A stretch of 36,069 nucleotides of DNA, from NCBI GenBank assembly GCA_045545575.1, contig JAZQBE010000023.1, forward strand, positions 1-36,069, read 5' to 3'. Shown piece after piece: positions 14,620 to 24,769 of this stretch. This stretch comes from Shuttleworthia sp045545575 (GTDB lineage Bacteria; Bacillota; Clostridia; Lachnospirales; Lachnospiraceae). How positions within the stretch are numbered: position 1 is the first letter of the stretch; every line of letters starts with the position of its first letter. The translations under genes were made by a program, and so were the position numbers. The notes under the pieces were generated by a model. The model saw only the letters and a program-made list of their open reading frames with translations. It searched no databases and was not told where the DNA came from.

Positions 14620-16353
14620 TTACTTCAGGGAAGCCTTGCGGCGGGAAACCAGCATCACACCGCCGCCGATCAGAAGGATCGCGCCGAGGATGTAGAAAAT
14701 CGTGGTGCCGATGCCGCCGGTTTCGGGAAGCGTCACGTTGTTGGTGTTGATCACGGTGGTCGTGGTCTTGCCGCCGTTTACGGTTAACGGGGTCGTGCCG
14801 TCCAGATCCATCAGGGCCGTTACATTGGTGCCGTTGGAGGTCAGGCCGGTAATCTTGCCGTCGGCGTCATAGGTGGCTTCGATCAGGATGGTCTGGTCCG
14901 CAGCCTTCTTGTAGCCTTCCGGAACCACAGCTTCGATCAGCTTGTAGGAACCGGCATCCAGGCCCTTGGCCGCGAAACGGGATTTGGACTCGCCGATCTT
15001 CTTGATCTTCACGTCTTCGCGGACCACCTGGTAATCCGCGTCGCCTTCCACGGCATCCGGATTAGTGTAAATGCTGTCTACCCAGCCGCTGACCTTGCCG
15101 TTCTCGTCCCAGGTCGCGTACTTGTTCAGATACTGGTCGCCGGCCTGCGTGCACTGCAGCACGAATTCCGCGCCGTCCAGTTCGTTCGCGCCGTCGGTCT
15201 TCTTCACATCGATTTCGAAGTCGTACACATAGACTTCATCGTCTTCGGTCTTGCCTTCGCCGTCGCCGTTCGGGTCGTTGGAGTAGTTCACGTGGGATTT
15301 GTTCCAGTTGGGCTTGCCGGTTTCCGGATCCACGCCCACCGTTGCCTGCGCATTAAGCACCGCGGAGTAAACAACCGCCAGCTTGTGGCCGGAGCCGATC
15401 TGAAGGGCTCTGCCGGGCGTGTCGCTTGCCGGATCGTCAGCCTTTAAGGTCTGCAGGTTCGCAAAAGTCACTTTCAGCGTCTGTCCGCTCTGGGTTACGG
15501 TATAGCAGCTGGGATCGATCTCAACTTCCGAGCCGTCAGAGTGGGCCAGCACGACCTTTTCGATTTTGGTGAAGGTCAGGCCTTCAGACATGGTATCGTC
15601 GAATTCATACTTGTAGCCCAGCTTGTAATCCATGTAGGCTTCGTTGACGGTACCGGTCAGATCGAAATAAACGGTGTCGCCGATGTTGACATCGACCACT
15701 TTTCCGTTGTAGGACACATCCGGCTTTACCAGCGTCTCGCGGACTTCCTTGTCGGAGGTTACCGGGGTCGTCTTCACGGTGATGTTGGTGGCGTTTCCGG
15801 CCACTTTGATGATGTTCTTGGAAAGGGAGTCGCCATCCGATAAGGTGCCGTTGGCCTTATCCACGATGATGTAGTAGCCGTCGGCCACGCTGGTGGGGCT
15901 CTGGGTATTGGTGCTGACCGCCGTTCCGGTGCCCTTCAGCACGCCGTCCGTGTTCACGATCGCCGTCGCAACCAGGTCGATGTCTTCCGACTTGGAGGTG
16001 GTACCGGTGGTCCAGTTGTCCATGATTTCGGCAACCGCAGCCGGGGTGGATTCCGCCGTCAGTTTCTCAAAGGGATTTACGCCGCCCTTGAAGCTGTCTG
16101 CCGGGATGGCCTTCAGCGCTGCAATCAGCTTTGCGCCGTCCACGTCATCGCCCCATTCCTGGGAAACGGACAGGGTGCCATCCTGGTTCAGGGTGCCTTT
16201 GAAGATCTGGTAAGCAGTGTAGGTGTGCTTATCCTTACGGTTGTTGTCGGTTTCGTTGATCGCCAGAGAGCCGGCGGCCAGGGAGGTAACGCTCATCGCG
16301 AAAATCATGATTACCGCGAACGCAAGCGCCAGGATACTTTTGGTCTTTCTCAT
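14620..16353 (-). CDS. Major pilin, isopeptide-forming fimbrial subunit (LPETG)
   Basis: This 577-residue protein has a signal peptide (1-27, ending SLAA) and an N-terminal domain (30-210). A central fimbrial isopeptide domain follows (DKEVRETLVKPDVSYNG...WNKSHVNYSNDPNG), then a SpaA-like domain starting FEIDVKKTDGANELDGAEF with the E-box YKLIEAVVPEGY. It ends with LPETG, a hydrophobic helix and an RRKASLK tail. This is the backbone subunit polymerised by the adjacent class C sortase. No classical YPK pilin motif is visible; the Lys in VTSDKEV or one nearby may serve instead. I chose the ATG at 16353 because AAGGAA precedes it; the longer frame to 16425 lacks a signal-peptide start. Confidence 0.93.
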   Translation of the reverse strand: MRKTKSILALAFAVIMIFAMSVTSLAAGSLAINETDNNRKDKHTYTAYQIFKGTLNQDGTLSVSQEWGDDVDGAKLIAALKAIPADSFKGGVNPFEKLTAESTPAAVAEIMDNWTTGTTSKSEDIDLVATAIVNTDGVLKGTGTAVSTNTQSPTSVADGYYIIVDKANGTLSDGDSLSKNIIKVAGNATNITVKTTPVTSDKEVRETLVKPDVSYNGKVVDVNIGDTVYFDLTGTVNEAYMDYKLGYKYEFDDTMSEGLTFTKIEKVVLAHSDGSEVEIDPSCYTVTQSGQTLKVTFANLQTLKADDPASDTPGRALQIGSGHKLAVVYSAVLNAQATVGVDPETGKPNWNKSHVNYSNDPNGDGEGKTEDDEVYVYDFEIDVKKTDGANELDGAEFVLQCTQAGDQYLNKYATWDENGKVSGWVDSIYTNPDAVEGDADYQVVREDVKIKKIGESKSRFAAKGLDAGSYKLIEAVVPEGYKKAADQTILIEATYDADGKITGLTSNGTNVTALMDLDGTTPLTVNGGKTTTTVINTNNVTLPETGGIGTTIFYILGAILLIGGGVMLVSRRKASLK

Positions 16354-16503
16354 GGTTTTTCCTTTCTTTTCATTCGACTGTGTCCTGATGTCTGCTGCAT
16401 TTCGATGTCCCAAAATGCAATTCATCTACGTGTCAATAGGTTTCTTTTTCGGCTGCGGTTTTGGATCGCCGGATCAATCTCCCCAGCCTTGTGGTTAGAA
16501 CGA

Positions 16504-19500
16504 TCAGCGTTCCTCCTTTCGTCTGTGCTGCCGTTGTTTCATTCGTCTTCGTCTGTTGCCGTCTATATATACGAGGCCAAGGATTCCCATGAATAACAGG
16601 AGACTCCCCGCCCGCATATAACGAGTGGTTCCCGGCCCTCCGGTGTTCGGCAGGCTAAGGTGTTTGGGCGTGTTTTCCACCTGTATGCCGTAGATGGTAT
16701 AGGTTGTTGTCACGCCGCTCTGGGTCTGTGTGTTTGTGCGAACGGCCGCTTCTTTCGCCAGTCCGCCGTTCTGGGCGCTGTTGGTATAGGTTGCGCCGTT
16801 GTTTGTGATGACGATCCGGGTGGGCTTTGCTGTCATGTATCCGTCCGGTGTCTTTTCCATCAGCCAGTACACGCCCGGGGTCAGCCGGCCGAAAGCGATT
16901 TTGCCGTTTGCGTCTGTTTTCAGTCCTTCCAGCAGGTCGCCTTCCTTGTTTCTGGCCAGAGCGAACTCGGCATCGCCGCTGATATAGCGGGGTACATAAA
17001 GCACCTGGTTGCCATTGGGATCCACAAAGCGCTCCTGCTTATCCGCCGTCAGCAGATATCCTTCGCTGTCAATACGCCCGGTATTTTTCATCCGTTCGTA
17101 TCCGGCCGGCCAGATATAGGTGCGTCCGGTTTCCGCCGAGTAACCCGGCTGCCCTTCCACCTCACTGGCAAATTCCTGATTCAGCGCCAGAATGTTGTAG
17201 TATCCTGCCGGTGTCAGATCCTTCGGGTAGGTATCCTTCGGTGTTCCGGTACTGTCATGGATCACGCGGTAGAGACTGAATTCCACATCAGACAATGCTG
17301 CGCCGGTCAGCGTCTCCACCTTTTCCAGTTCCAGGTCGTAAAAGCCTCGCTTGTCGCCGATGGTAAGGAAGAAATCCCAGTGCTTGTCGGTATCGTCCCA
17401 CTGTCCTTTGACGCGTTCCGTCGTTTTGCTCAGCGGATTGTACCAGTCCACATAAGGTACGCTCTTCTCCCTCGCCGCGTCCCAGGTGCGTCCGGAGGTG
17501 ACGGTAAGCTTAATGGCTGCGTCATCCCAGGCCGCTGCGGGATTCGTCTCTCTTAACTGCTGCAGGATGGTGGTGTATCCGGCGGGTGCCTCGACTTCAT
17601 AAATGTCGTAGACCGTCTCGTCTCCTGCGATGATGGGCAGTTCTTTGAGCTTTGCCGCGTGGTTGGGATCCGTATCCAGCAGAACACCGTTTTTCTGAGA
17701 TTCCACGTAGTAGTACACATGGGTCTGCGTGGTGTCGGGCACCTTCTCATACTGTCCCGCGTTTCGGGTGGATCGGCGGAGAATGTAATCCTTTCCTCCC
17801 TGAGTGATGTAGTGTACGCCGTAAGTAAGACTGCTCTTGTCTGTCCCTGCGGGCAGCTGCACCCATGCCACGTTTTCGATGGGTCTGCCGTCCCGGTCCA
17901 GACAGATGGGGGAATAGGGATCCTCGGGGTTATCCCGGGAATACAGCATTCCGATGACGTCTCCCCGTACCACATAACGCTGATCGTTATGGATATGTAC
18001 GATGGCCGGATAGTGGGCAGGGCCGATTACGTTCGTCATGTTGGGGCTGTCGCCGTTCTCTCCGAAGATGTAACGCTCCGCCCAGTAGGAAACTGTTTTT
18101 CCCAGGCTGTCCGTTTCCGTATGGAAAATCCATTCGGTCTGCGGACGCAGGCTTTCAATGACAAATTTGGCGCCTGCTAAGGGTTCGCCGGTGTCCGCGT
18201 CCACCTTCTTGATTTCCAGGTCATCCGCGGTCCGGATGTTGTGAATGTCTACCAGTTCCTCCGCGTCCGCTGCGATGTATCCCAAGATGGGATGTGCTGC
18301 AGCTCCGTTGGCGTCGGAAACTTTTTCATTGTTTTCGTCTAAGATGTTGGATGCATCGTCGAAATCCGTGATCTTCACCAGATTCGTCTCATTGATGCCG
18401 CCATCTTCGTCGTACTTCACCGTTCCGCCGGAGTAGTGGGCCCGATCCTGAATAAAGTGGGGCTGGGGATGAAGGGTTTCATGTCCCCGCTGTCCTTCGG
18501 GAAGGGTGTATCCCTCGAACACATATCCGTTGGAAAAGGTGTTGGGGTTGTAGGTCTCCTGCACAGACCAGCGGGTGTTGCTGGGCAGGTTGACAATGAC
18601 CACGGTCCAGTCGGCATACAGGGTGCTGTACACCAGTTTGTGGGCCCCTGCCTGTGAATCATAGGGAATGTTCTCATGGAAGGGAGATGTGGCCGCTCCT
18701 GCGGAAATCTCTCCGTAGGTCAGACCCACCTGATAGCCGCTTCCCTTTCCGGAAGAACCCACGGCTGTGGGATTCGCCACCACATTGCCCTCTGCGTCAT
18801 AGATCACATACTCGATGTCTGTCCGGGGCTTCTGTGTGATAACAGGCTGTCCCGTGGCCGGGTCGGTGCCGGTGACTTCGTCCTGCATCAGCGCATTTCC
18901 ATTGGCGTCCGTCAGAAGAATCGTCACCTGGAAAGGTACGTCCGGATTGATCTCGTGCCGGTCCTGGGTCAGTGCCATCTTTGTGACGGCCAGTTCGCCT
19001 TTGCGGTGGTTGGTACCTGCCAGTCGGCTCTGGTTCTCATCCACGATGCCATCCCGTTTCATGGGCCGCACAGTTTCGGAATCCAGTTCAAAGTGCTGGT
19101 CGAACTGTGCGCTGGCATTGGCTGCCGTGTCCATTTCGCGAAGCATGTACTGATGGCCCTTTGCCCCGGTTAAGGGGGTTCCATCGGGCTTGATATTCGT
19201 TGCGACCAGTCCGGGGGCAATGTAGGAATCCACCTCCCAGTATGCAAAGTACTGGACAGCCTTTCCCTTGCTGTTGGTGACCCGCTGTCCGCTGCCGTTT
19301 GTCAGATAGTTTTCCGAATCCAGATGCAGTCCGGTTTCGGGGGCTCGCTTAAAGGCTTCAAAATCCGCCGCGGAAATCCGCGTGGCACCCGTGCCTCCCA
19401 GCGTTTCATCCGGTTCGTGAATGTTGATGTAACCTGCCAGGTCCTCATCCTGGCTCATATGAATCACGTCGTACCGGGATGCCCAGTACCAGGTAACATT

Positions 19501-22500
19501 GTTCTCGTCGATCCAGGCGATTTCGCTCTTATCGGTGATGTCGCCGGTTTCGCTGTCTTTGAAGACGGTCTTCGTGGTGGTCTGTCCGGTCTGGGGATCC
19601 GTAACCGTAAGGGTTTCGGAAACGTCGCCCCGGGAGATCAGCCAGATTTCCAGGTCCACTTCCGAGATGGGCCACCGGGGAACCAGGGTATCCTTCCAGA
19701 TCTTTCGGATCTTAAATTCGGAAGGTTCCACCGACATGTAAGGCGTAACATAGGTTGCGGTTTTTACCTCGCCGGGTTCGCGGTTTACGTTACCGTCCTG
19801 ATCCACGGTGGTATTGATCTGCCGGTATTTCAGCTCCGCGCTGTCGTTGGTGGCAATGCGGACGTTTCCGGCCGCGTCCACCGAAAGCACCGGCCGTTTG
19901 CCGATTCCGGTGGCATTTCCACCCGCGTCATAGATGATTTCAAACAGGTCGATGCTGCCGTCCTGGTTTACCACCTTGCGCACGCCTGTGCGCTCCCAGT
20001 CGTAATCCGCATCCGTCGCATGTTCCTTTAACGCGGTGATCCTGTCCCATCCGTCCTGATTGGGATAGACGGTAAATGCCACGGCATAGGTCACGTCCTT
20101 TTTCACTTCCACGGAATCCAGATTCCAGACCACCTTTGCTGTCTCGGGATCGTAGGACGCCTCGGGAACCGGAACACTGATGGTGGGATACGCTGCCTTT
20201 TCCGCTTCCGTCATGGTAAGTGCCGGGTAGGGCAGATACCGTGCTTTATCCGCATCGCTGAATTTCATCCAGGCCCAGTGGTACAGGGTTCGCGCGGATA
20301 CGGTGGGATTGTCCGGGTCATACCCGTCGATCACCCAGCGCTGCCAGTTGTGACTGGCGATGATGCTGTCTGTAATATAGGAAGGCCGCTGCTTGGGAAT
20401 CTCCTGATAAACCTCGATGGCTTCCCACTTGTAATCTTCCTTCTCTTCCAGTGTCAGATCATCCCAGGTTTTTCCGTAGGGAAGATATAAGTCGCGATCC
20501 TTGAAATAGTATTCTCCGTTTTCATCGGTGGCATTTAACAGCACATAGTAAAGGTACTCTTTGTCCCGTCCCGGGAAGTTCCCGGGGGCGTTTCCCTTCA
20601 CCCGCATGTTGTTCCACATGATGTCGTCCACCACAACCCGCCCACCGGTTTTTTCGGAAATCACCGAAAATCCAGCCGGCTTTAAATAGGGCAGTTCGCT
20701 GATGTAGCGGTAATACTTAAAGTCACCGGGGGTATCCACCAGCACTGTTTCCGTGGTGGCAGACAGGGTGTCGTTGATTTCAAGGAACTGGTACTCGTAA
20801 TTCTTTTTGATGGCTTCAATAATCGGGTTAAATGCCTCAAGCACCTCGTTGGCATTGTGTGCCACAAAAGCGGTTCCGCCTGCTGCATCTGCCAGTGCTG
20901 TAAGCTGCTGGGTCATGTTTTCGCCGCTCATGGCCGCGCCAATGGCATAGAACTCCATTCCGGACTGTCCAATGGCTCTTGCCAGATCCAGGGACGTATT
21001 CAGGTTGGCCTGCGGATTTGCCGAGTGGTTTCCGGTATCGCCGTAAAGCGATCCGCTGGCACCTCCTGCGTAACCATGCACCCATCTCCAGTTTCCGTTG
21101 TTGTCTTTGACATATACCCATTCGTCGTTCCGCAGATATATACCGTTACCGGTATGGGCGCCTGCGCCATTGTCCCAGTTGTTCTCTGCGTATTCTCGTC
21201 CGCGGGTGTTTCGCAGAGAAGGCTTTCCGTCTGTTACGAAAATCACATACTGTTTTGCGTCCTCGCGCGTATTCAATGCCGCCGCCTTCGCCAGACCGTC
21301 TTCCCAGTTGGTCGCGTAACCGTAATGATAGCCGGGACTTGCCATCATAGCGTTCATCTCTTCACGGAATTTCTGAGTAGATTCCTGGCTGAAAACCAGA
21401 TCCGCTGTATCGTTATAACGAATCAGTGTGTATGTAATAGCCCCAGGATAAGCTCCCGTTGCTGCTTCCAGCTCATTTGCAAGCTTCAGACCTGCGTTAC
21501 CCAGTGCCCGATAGGGTTCCTGCCCCTGGCGCATGGATCCGGATTTATCCCAGATAAAGATAATATCCGCCTTTGTGTGGTGCTCTTTCGCTTCGGAATT
21601 ACCGGTAGCGGTTAATGTCAGTTCGTAGGTATTGTCCGGCAGGCCGGTGTTTTCTGAGATATTCTCCGCTAAGGTCTTGGTGTGGGCCGGTTCGCCCAGA
21701 TCCACGTCACTGCCTTCCGGCACAGGATTCACATTCGTGCCGCCGCGGGTGGTGTTACCCGCATTGTCCCGGTCTACATAGTTGTAATCCAGACCGTTTT
21801 TGTGGGGACTTTCGTATACCACAAAAACCTCGTCCGAGTTGGCTAACTGGATTTCCAGACCGTCCCATCGAATGACCTTAAACCCGCTGCCCGTCCCGTA
21901 GATCACGGGATCTTTTCCGTCGGCACCGCTTGTCAGGGAGTATTTGTCTTTGCCGTTTTTACGCACATAAGCGTACTTATAGGTGTAGTTTTTGAAATCC
22001 GTACCCGACAGATTCGCCGAATTGATATGATATTCGGCATTGCTTCCGCTTCCGTTGTTAAACCCGTTGTCAGGTCTTTGAACCTTGTTTCCGAATTCGT
22101 GGAAGTAGGTCTTGTCCTGACCGTTCTCCTCAACGGTTACTTCATATCCGTAGTACACGGTAAAGCGGTTTCCGTTGGATACCCCCTGCTGATCCCAGCC
22201 GATGGTGTAGAAGGAGAAACTTTCCGTGGAGAAGGTGATGGTGGACACAGCCGCTTCTTCATTGCTGTCCGACGTCGGTGTCACTTCGATGCTGCCTTCC
22301 GCCGCCCGGGCGTCTGCCACTTTTTCAGGCACCAGACCCTCTTCGTTTTCCACGAAGTGGTCCACCCGCAGGGTGCTGGCCATGTCAGAGGCTGTGTATC
22401 CTTCCGGAACGGATGCCATAACAATCTGCACGTTCACCGAAGTCTGAGGTTCTACCGCATTTCCTTCCCCGTCAAGAATCGAGATGTCGATCAGGGAGAA

Positions 22501-24744
22501 GGCCGGATTGCTGTGGCTTTCGTCATAAATCTGTTCGGCAAGTTCGCGTACTTCTTCCGGGCTGGGCGCTTCGAATTCTTCATCGTCCTGCAGCGCTTCG
22601 GCGTCTGCCATCATCTGCTGATACAGCGCCTCGATGCCCTCTGCCCGCTCCTGCTGCAGTTTTTCTTCCCGCAGCGCCTTAATCTGCTGATACTCGGCGC
22701 TGTCTTCGGAATACTCCGTCAGGGACAGGGTGGATCCCGCCGGAATGCCGGCCGCCTGGTCGTAACCGACCGTAACGTCATAGGCGTCTCCGCTGGCTGA
22801 AATAAAGCGGGTGGTCAGTTCTTCCACTTCCACAACACCAAACACAGAGAAGGAAGGTGTTTCAAAAGAAAGCACGTCTTCTGCGGCTTTTTCGGATTCC
22901 AGCACTTCCGTGCCTTCCTCCAGGAAGTGGATGACGGAGATCTCTTCCGTGGCCAGATCTTCCTTGTTCGGGAAGGTCATCTGCACGGACGCCAGATTCT
23001 CGTCCTGCAGTTTTACTTCTTCGCCCGCTGCGTTCATCACGCAGATGTCAAACAGGCGGACGTTTTTCACTTCTTTAAAATCATCCTGGAACGCGGCGTC
23101 TGCCGTTTCCTTATAGGAAGCGTAATCTTTGTGGTGGTCTTCCAGTTCCTCCACCAACAGCCACAGGCTGTTCAGATCTTCCTCTGCTGAAAATGCTTCC
23201 CGGGGAGCCGAAAAATCAACCCGTACACCGCTCTCGGTAATGGAAGCCAGCTGAATCGTCTGCGGCTGAAGATCTTTCTCTTCCTGGCTTGCTTCAGTAT
23301 CGCTGTCAGCGGTTTTCGCTGCGTTATCGGTGGTTTCGGTTTCGCCATCAGCGGTTTTCGTTTCGTCATCTTCGCCGGTCAAATCACCTTCTGCAGTTTT
23401 CGCTTCGCCGTTTTCGCCGGCGGAATCACCGTCAACAGTTACGTTTTCGCTGTCTGCGGTTTCCAGTGTCGGCGCATCCAGCAGTCCGTTGGAAAGGGGG
23501 ATTTCCTCTTCCGCCAGCTCTCCCGCGAAGATTTCCTCCGCAGGCACCGGGGGATTGGGGTTCTCCGGAATGCGTGTATATCCGAAGATGGTATCGTCAT
23601 CCAGACGGTAGCTGACGTATTTGACCGTATTGGAGGCATTGCCTTCGATGGTAGTAAAGCCGGTAACCACGTCCACTTCCTGAGCGGTCTCATGATCCAG
23701 TGCTTTTCCCCAGGTCAGTTCGGTGATCAGACCCACATGATGGGTGACACCCTCGTGATTGAAATCAAAGAAAACAATGTCGCCGACTGCCGGTACATAT
23801 TCTCCCGGCAGGAAGAAGTTGTTCATCTCGGAGACCTTGTTCACCCACATCTGGCAGCTGGGGCTCGACGGAAACAGCTGTCGATCCACGCCGGCGTAGT
23901 GCAGACAGAACTGCAGATACATGGCGCACCAGTCGCCGTAGGGAATGCCCTGCATGGCACCGTAGCGGGTGTACCCCTTGCGCCGGCCATCTTCAAACAG
24001 GAAGTTGGCGCTGCTCTCGGTGTAACCCAGCTGGCTGGCAGCCACGGTCAGAACGTCCTGTGCCCAGAAGCCGGTGTATGCCTCGCCTGCGGGCAGCGTC
24101 TGTTCCCAGATCACCGCTGTCTCCAGGTCTGCCGACGGATTGGAGTAGCACTGCTCGCCGTGGATGTGTTCCGCCGCCTGGCAGGTCAGCTCGGTGTGAT
24201 AGCAGGCTTCCGTATGGGTATGGCCGCCGACAGCCTCATATACAGGTTCGCTTTCTTCCTGGCCGCACACCTGACGCATGACAGCTTCATAGCAGGCCTC
24301 GGTATGTACGTGTGCTTCCGCAGTTTCTTCTGCAGCCGCTTCCGCGGTCTCCCCGCCGTCTTCGGCTTCCGCTTCTTCATTCACGTTTCCGCCGCCGGCC
24401 GCCGCGACCTGCACCGCCATCCCTTCTTCCTGTCCGCAGATCAGCTCGCGGACTTCCTCAAAGCAGGCCTCCGTGTGGACGTGTCCCTCGGACACCATCA
24501 CCATCTCTGCTTCGCCTTCTTCGATGCCGCACACCAGAGAAGTGGTGTAGCATCCGTCCGCGTGAACATGTTCTTCATGTCCGCAGAAGGTCGGAGCCGT
24601 TCTTGTGATCGCCGGAAGGATAAGCATGTACGTGGTGCAGAAGACAGCAACGCAGGCAAGCACCTGCGCAGCCCGCTTCCAGCGGCTGTTGAACAGATGC
24701 TTCCTCAGCATAGCTTGTGCACGTTTTTCGATATGCTTATTCAT
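16504..24744 (-). CDS. Giant LPNTG surface adhesin / pilus tip: His-Cys repeats, CHAP, vWA, Cna-B, SpaA domains
   Basis: The protein has 2746 residues. Residues 24-46 form a signal/anchor ending TTYMLILPAIT, a start seen in many clostridial wall proteins. Residues 54-200 hold five H-x-H-x3-C-(Y/F) units with intervening CG(H/I/Q)EE. Residues 230-395 are a CHAP-like amidase domain (Cys273 in YGDWCAMYLQFC, His335/336 in GVTHHVGLI). Residues 505-645 and 646-850 are two related domains ending FSVFGVV / FSFYTIG. Residues 1058-1310 are a vWA domain with MIDAS (DKSGS at 1066-1070, VTDGKP at 1171). A Cna-B-like region starts near 1676. SpaA-like domains are at 2175-2395 (K2179/2180, E-box IYEVEAPAGY) and 2470-2655 (K2475, E2630). 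LPNTG is at 2698-2702. vWA tips bind host or surface ligands; CHAP domains cut peptidoglycan. The tip position is inferred from size, vWA and operon order. Confidence 0.92.
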   Translation of the reverse strand: MNKHIEKRAQAMLRKHLFNSRWKRAAQVLACVAVFCTTYMLILPAITRTAPTFCGHEEHVHADGCYTTSLVCGIEEGEAEMVMVSEGHVHTEACFEEVRELICGQEEGMAVQVAAAGGGNVNEEAEAEDGGETAEAAAEETAEAHVHTEACYEAVMRQVCGQEESEPVYEAVGGHTHTEACYHTELTCQAAEHIHGEQCYSNPSADLETAVIWEQTLPAGEAYTGFWAQDVLTVAASQLGYTESSANFLFEDGRRKGYTRYGAMQGIPYGDWCAMYLQFCLHYAGVDRQLFPSSPSCQMWVNKVSEMNNFFLPGEYVPAVGDIVFFDFNHEGVTHHVGLITELTWGKALDHETAQEVDVVTGFTTIEGNASNTVKYVSYRLDDDTIFGYTRIPENPNPPVPAEEIFAGELAEEEIPLSNGLLDAPTLETADSENVTVDGDSAGENGEAKTAEGDLTGEDDETKTADGETETTDNAAKTADSDTEASQEEKDLQPQTIQLASITESGVRVDFSAPREAFSAEEDLNSLWLLVEELEDHHKDYASYKETADAAFQDDFKEVKNVRLFDICVMNAAGEEVKLQDENLASVQMTFPNKEDLATEEISVIHFLEEGTEVLESEKAAEDVLSFETPSFSVFGVVEVEELTTRFISASGDAYDVTVGYDQAAGIPAGSTLSLTEYSEDSAEYQQIKALREEKLQQERAEGIEALYQQMMADAEALQDDEEFEAPSPEEVRELAEQIYDESHSNPAFSLIDISILDGEGNAVEPQTSVNVQIVMASVPEGYTASDMASTLRVDHFVENEEGLVPEKVADARAAEGSIEVTPTSDSNEEAAVSTITFSTESFSFYTIGWDQQGVSNGNRFTVYYGYEVTVEENGQDKTYFHEFGNKVQRPDNGFNNGSGSNAEYHINSANLSGTDFKNYTYKYAYVRKNGKDKYSLTSGADGKDPVIYGTGSGFKVIRWDGLEIQLANSDEVFVVYESPHKNGLDYNYVDRDNAGNTTRGGTNVNPVPEGSDVDLGEPAHTKTLAENISENTGLPDNTYELTLTATGNSEAKEHHTKADIIFIWDKSGSMRQGQEPYRALGNAGLKLANELEAATGAYPGAITYTLIRYNDTADLVFSQESTQKFREEMNAMMASPGYHYGYATNWEDGLAKAAALNTREDAKQYVIFVTDGKPSLRNTRGREYAENNWDNGAGAHTGNGIYLRNDEWVYVKDNNGNWRWVHGYAGGASGSLYGDTGNHSANPQANLNTSLDLARAIGQSGMEFYAIGAAMSGENMTQQLTALADAAGGTAFVAHNANEVLEAFNPIIEAIKKNYEYQFLEINDTLSATTETVLVDTPGDFKYYRYISELPYLKPAGFSVISEKTGGRVVVDDIMWNNMRVKGNAPGNFPGRDKEYLYYVLLNATDENGEYYFKDRDLYLPYGKTWDDLTLEEKEDYKWEAIEVYQEIPKQRPSYITDSIIASHNWQRWVIDGYDPDNPTVSARTLYHWAWMKFSDADKARYLPYPALTMTEAEKAAYPTISVPVPEASYDPETAKVVWNLDSVEVKKDVTYAVAFTVYPNQDGWDRITALKEHATDADYDWERTGVRKVVNQDGSIDLFEIIYDAGGNATGIGKRPVLSVDAAGNVRIATNDSAELKYRQINTTVDQDGNVNREPGEVKTATYVTPYMSVEPSEFKIRKIWKDTLVPRWPISEVDLEIWLISRGDVSETLTVTDPQTGQTTTKTVFKDSETGDITDKSEIAWIDENNVTWYWASRYDVIHMSQDEDLAGYINIHEPDETLGGTGATRISAADFEAFKRAPETGLHLDSENYLTNGSGQRVTNSKGKAVQYFAYWEVDSYIAPGLVATNIKPDGTPLTGAKGHQYMLREMDTAANASAQFDQHFELDSETVRPMKRDGIVDENQSRLAGTNHRKGELAVTKMALTQDRHEINPDVPFQVTILLTDANGNALMQDEVTGTDPATGQPVITQKPRTDIEYVIYDAEGNVVANPTAVGSSGKGSGYQVGLTYGEISAGAATSPFHENIPYDSQAGAHKLVYSTLYADWTVVIVNLPSNTRWSVQETYNPNTFSNGYVFEGYTLPEGQRGHETLHPQPHFIQDRAHYSGGTVKYDEDGGINETNLVKITDFDDASNILDENNEKVSDANGAAAHPILGYIAADAEELVDIHNIRTADDLEIKKVDADTGEPLAGAKFVIESLRPQTEWIFHTETDSLGKTVSYWAERYIFGENGDSPNMTNVIGPAHYPAIVHIHNDQRYVVRGDVIGMLYSRDNPEDPYSPICLDRDGRPIENVAWVQLPAGTDKSSLTYGVHYITQGGKDYILRRSTRNAGQYEKVPDTTQTHVYYYVESQKNGVLLDTDPNHAAKLKELPIIAGDETVYDIYEVEAPAGYTTILQQLRETNPAAAWDDAAIKLTVTSGRTWDAAREKSVPYVDWYNPLSKTTERVKGQWDDTDKHWDFFLTIGDKRGFYDLELEKVETLTGAALSDVEFSLYRVIHDSTGTPKDTYPKDLTPAGYYNILALNQEFASEVEGQPGYSAETGRTYIWPAGYERMKNTGRIDSEGYLLTADKQERFVDPNGNQVLYVPRYISGDAEFALARNKEGDLLEGLKTDANGKIAFGRLTPGVYWLMEKTPDGYMTAKPTRIVITNNGATYTNSAQNGGLAKEAAVRTNTQTQSGVTTTYTIYGIQVENTPKHLSLPNTGGPGTTRYMRAGSLLLFMGILGLVYIDGNRRRRMKQRQHRRKEER

Positions 24745-24769
24745 TCGGTATTCTGCACTCTCTAAACGG

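Noticed and set aside
23290..23470. DNA-level repeat region in the giant adhesin (GCGGTTTTCG-type units)
   Set aside because: This is the coding sequence of the acidic T/D/E linker (residues 430-490), explained by repeated K-T-A-D/E codons rather than a separate element.
23692..24765. 357-codon plus-strand open frame over the start of the giant adhesin
   Set aside because: It lies antisense to well-recognised CHAP and repeat coding sequence, and its composition (His/Arg/Phe-rich) is typical of a shadow frame.
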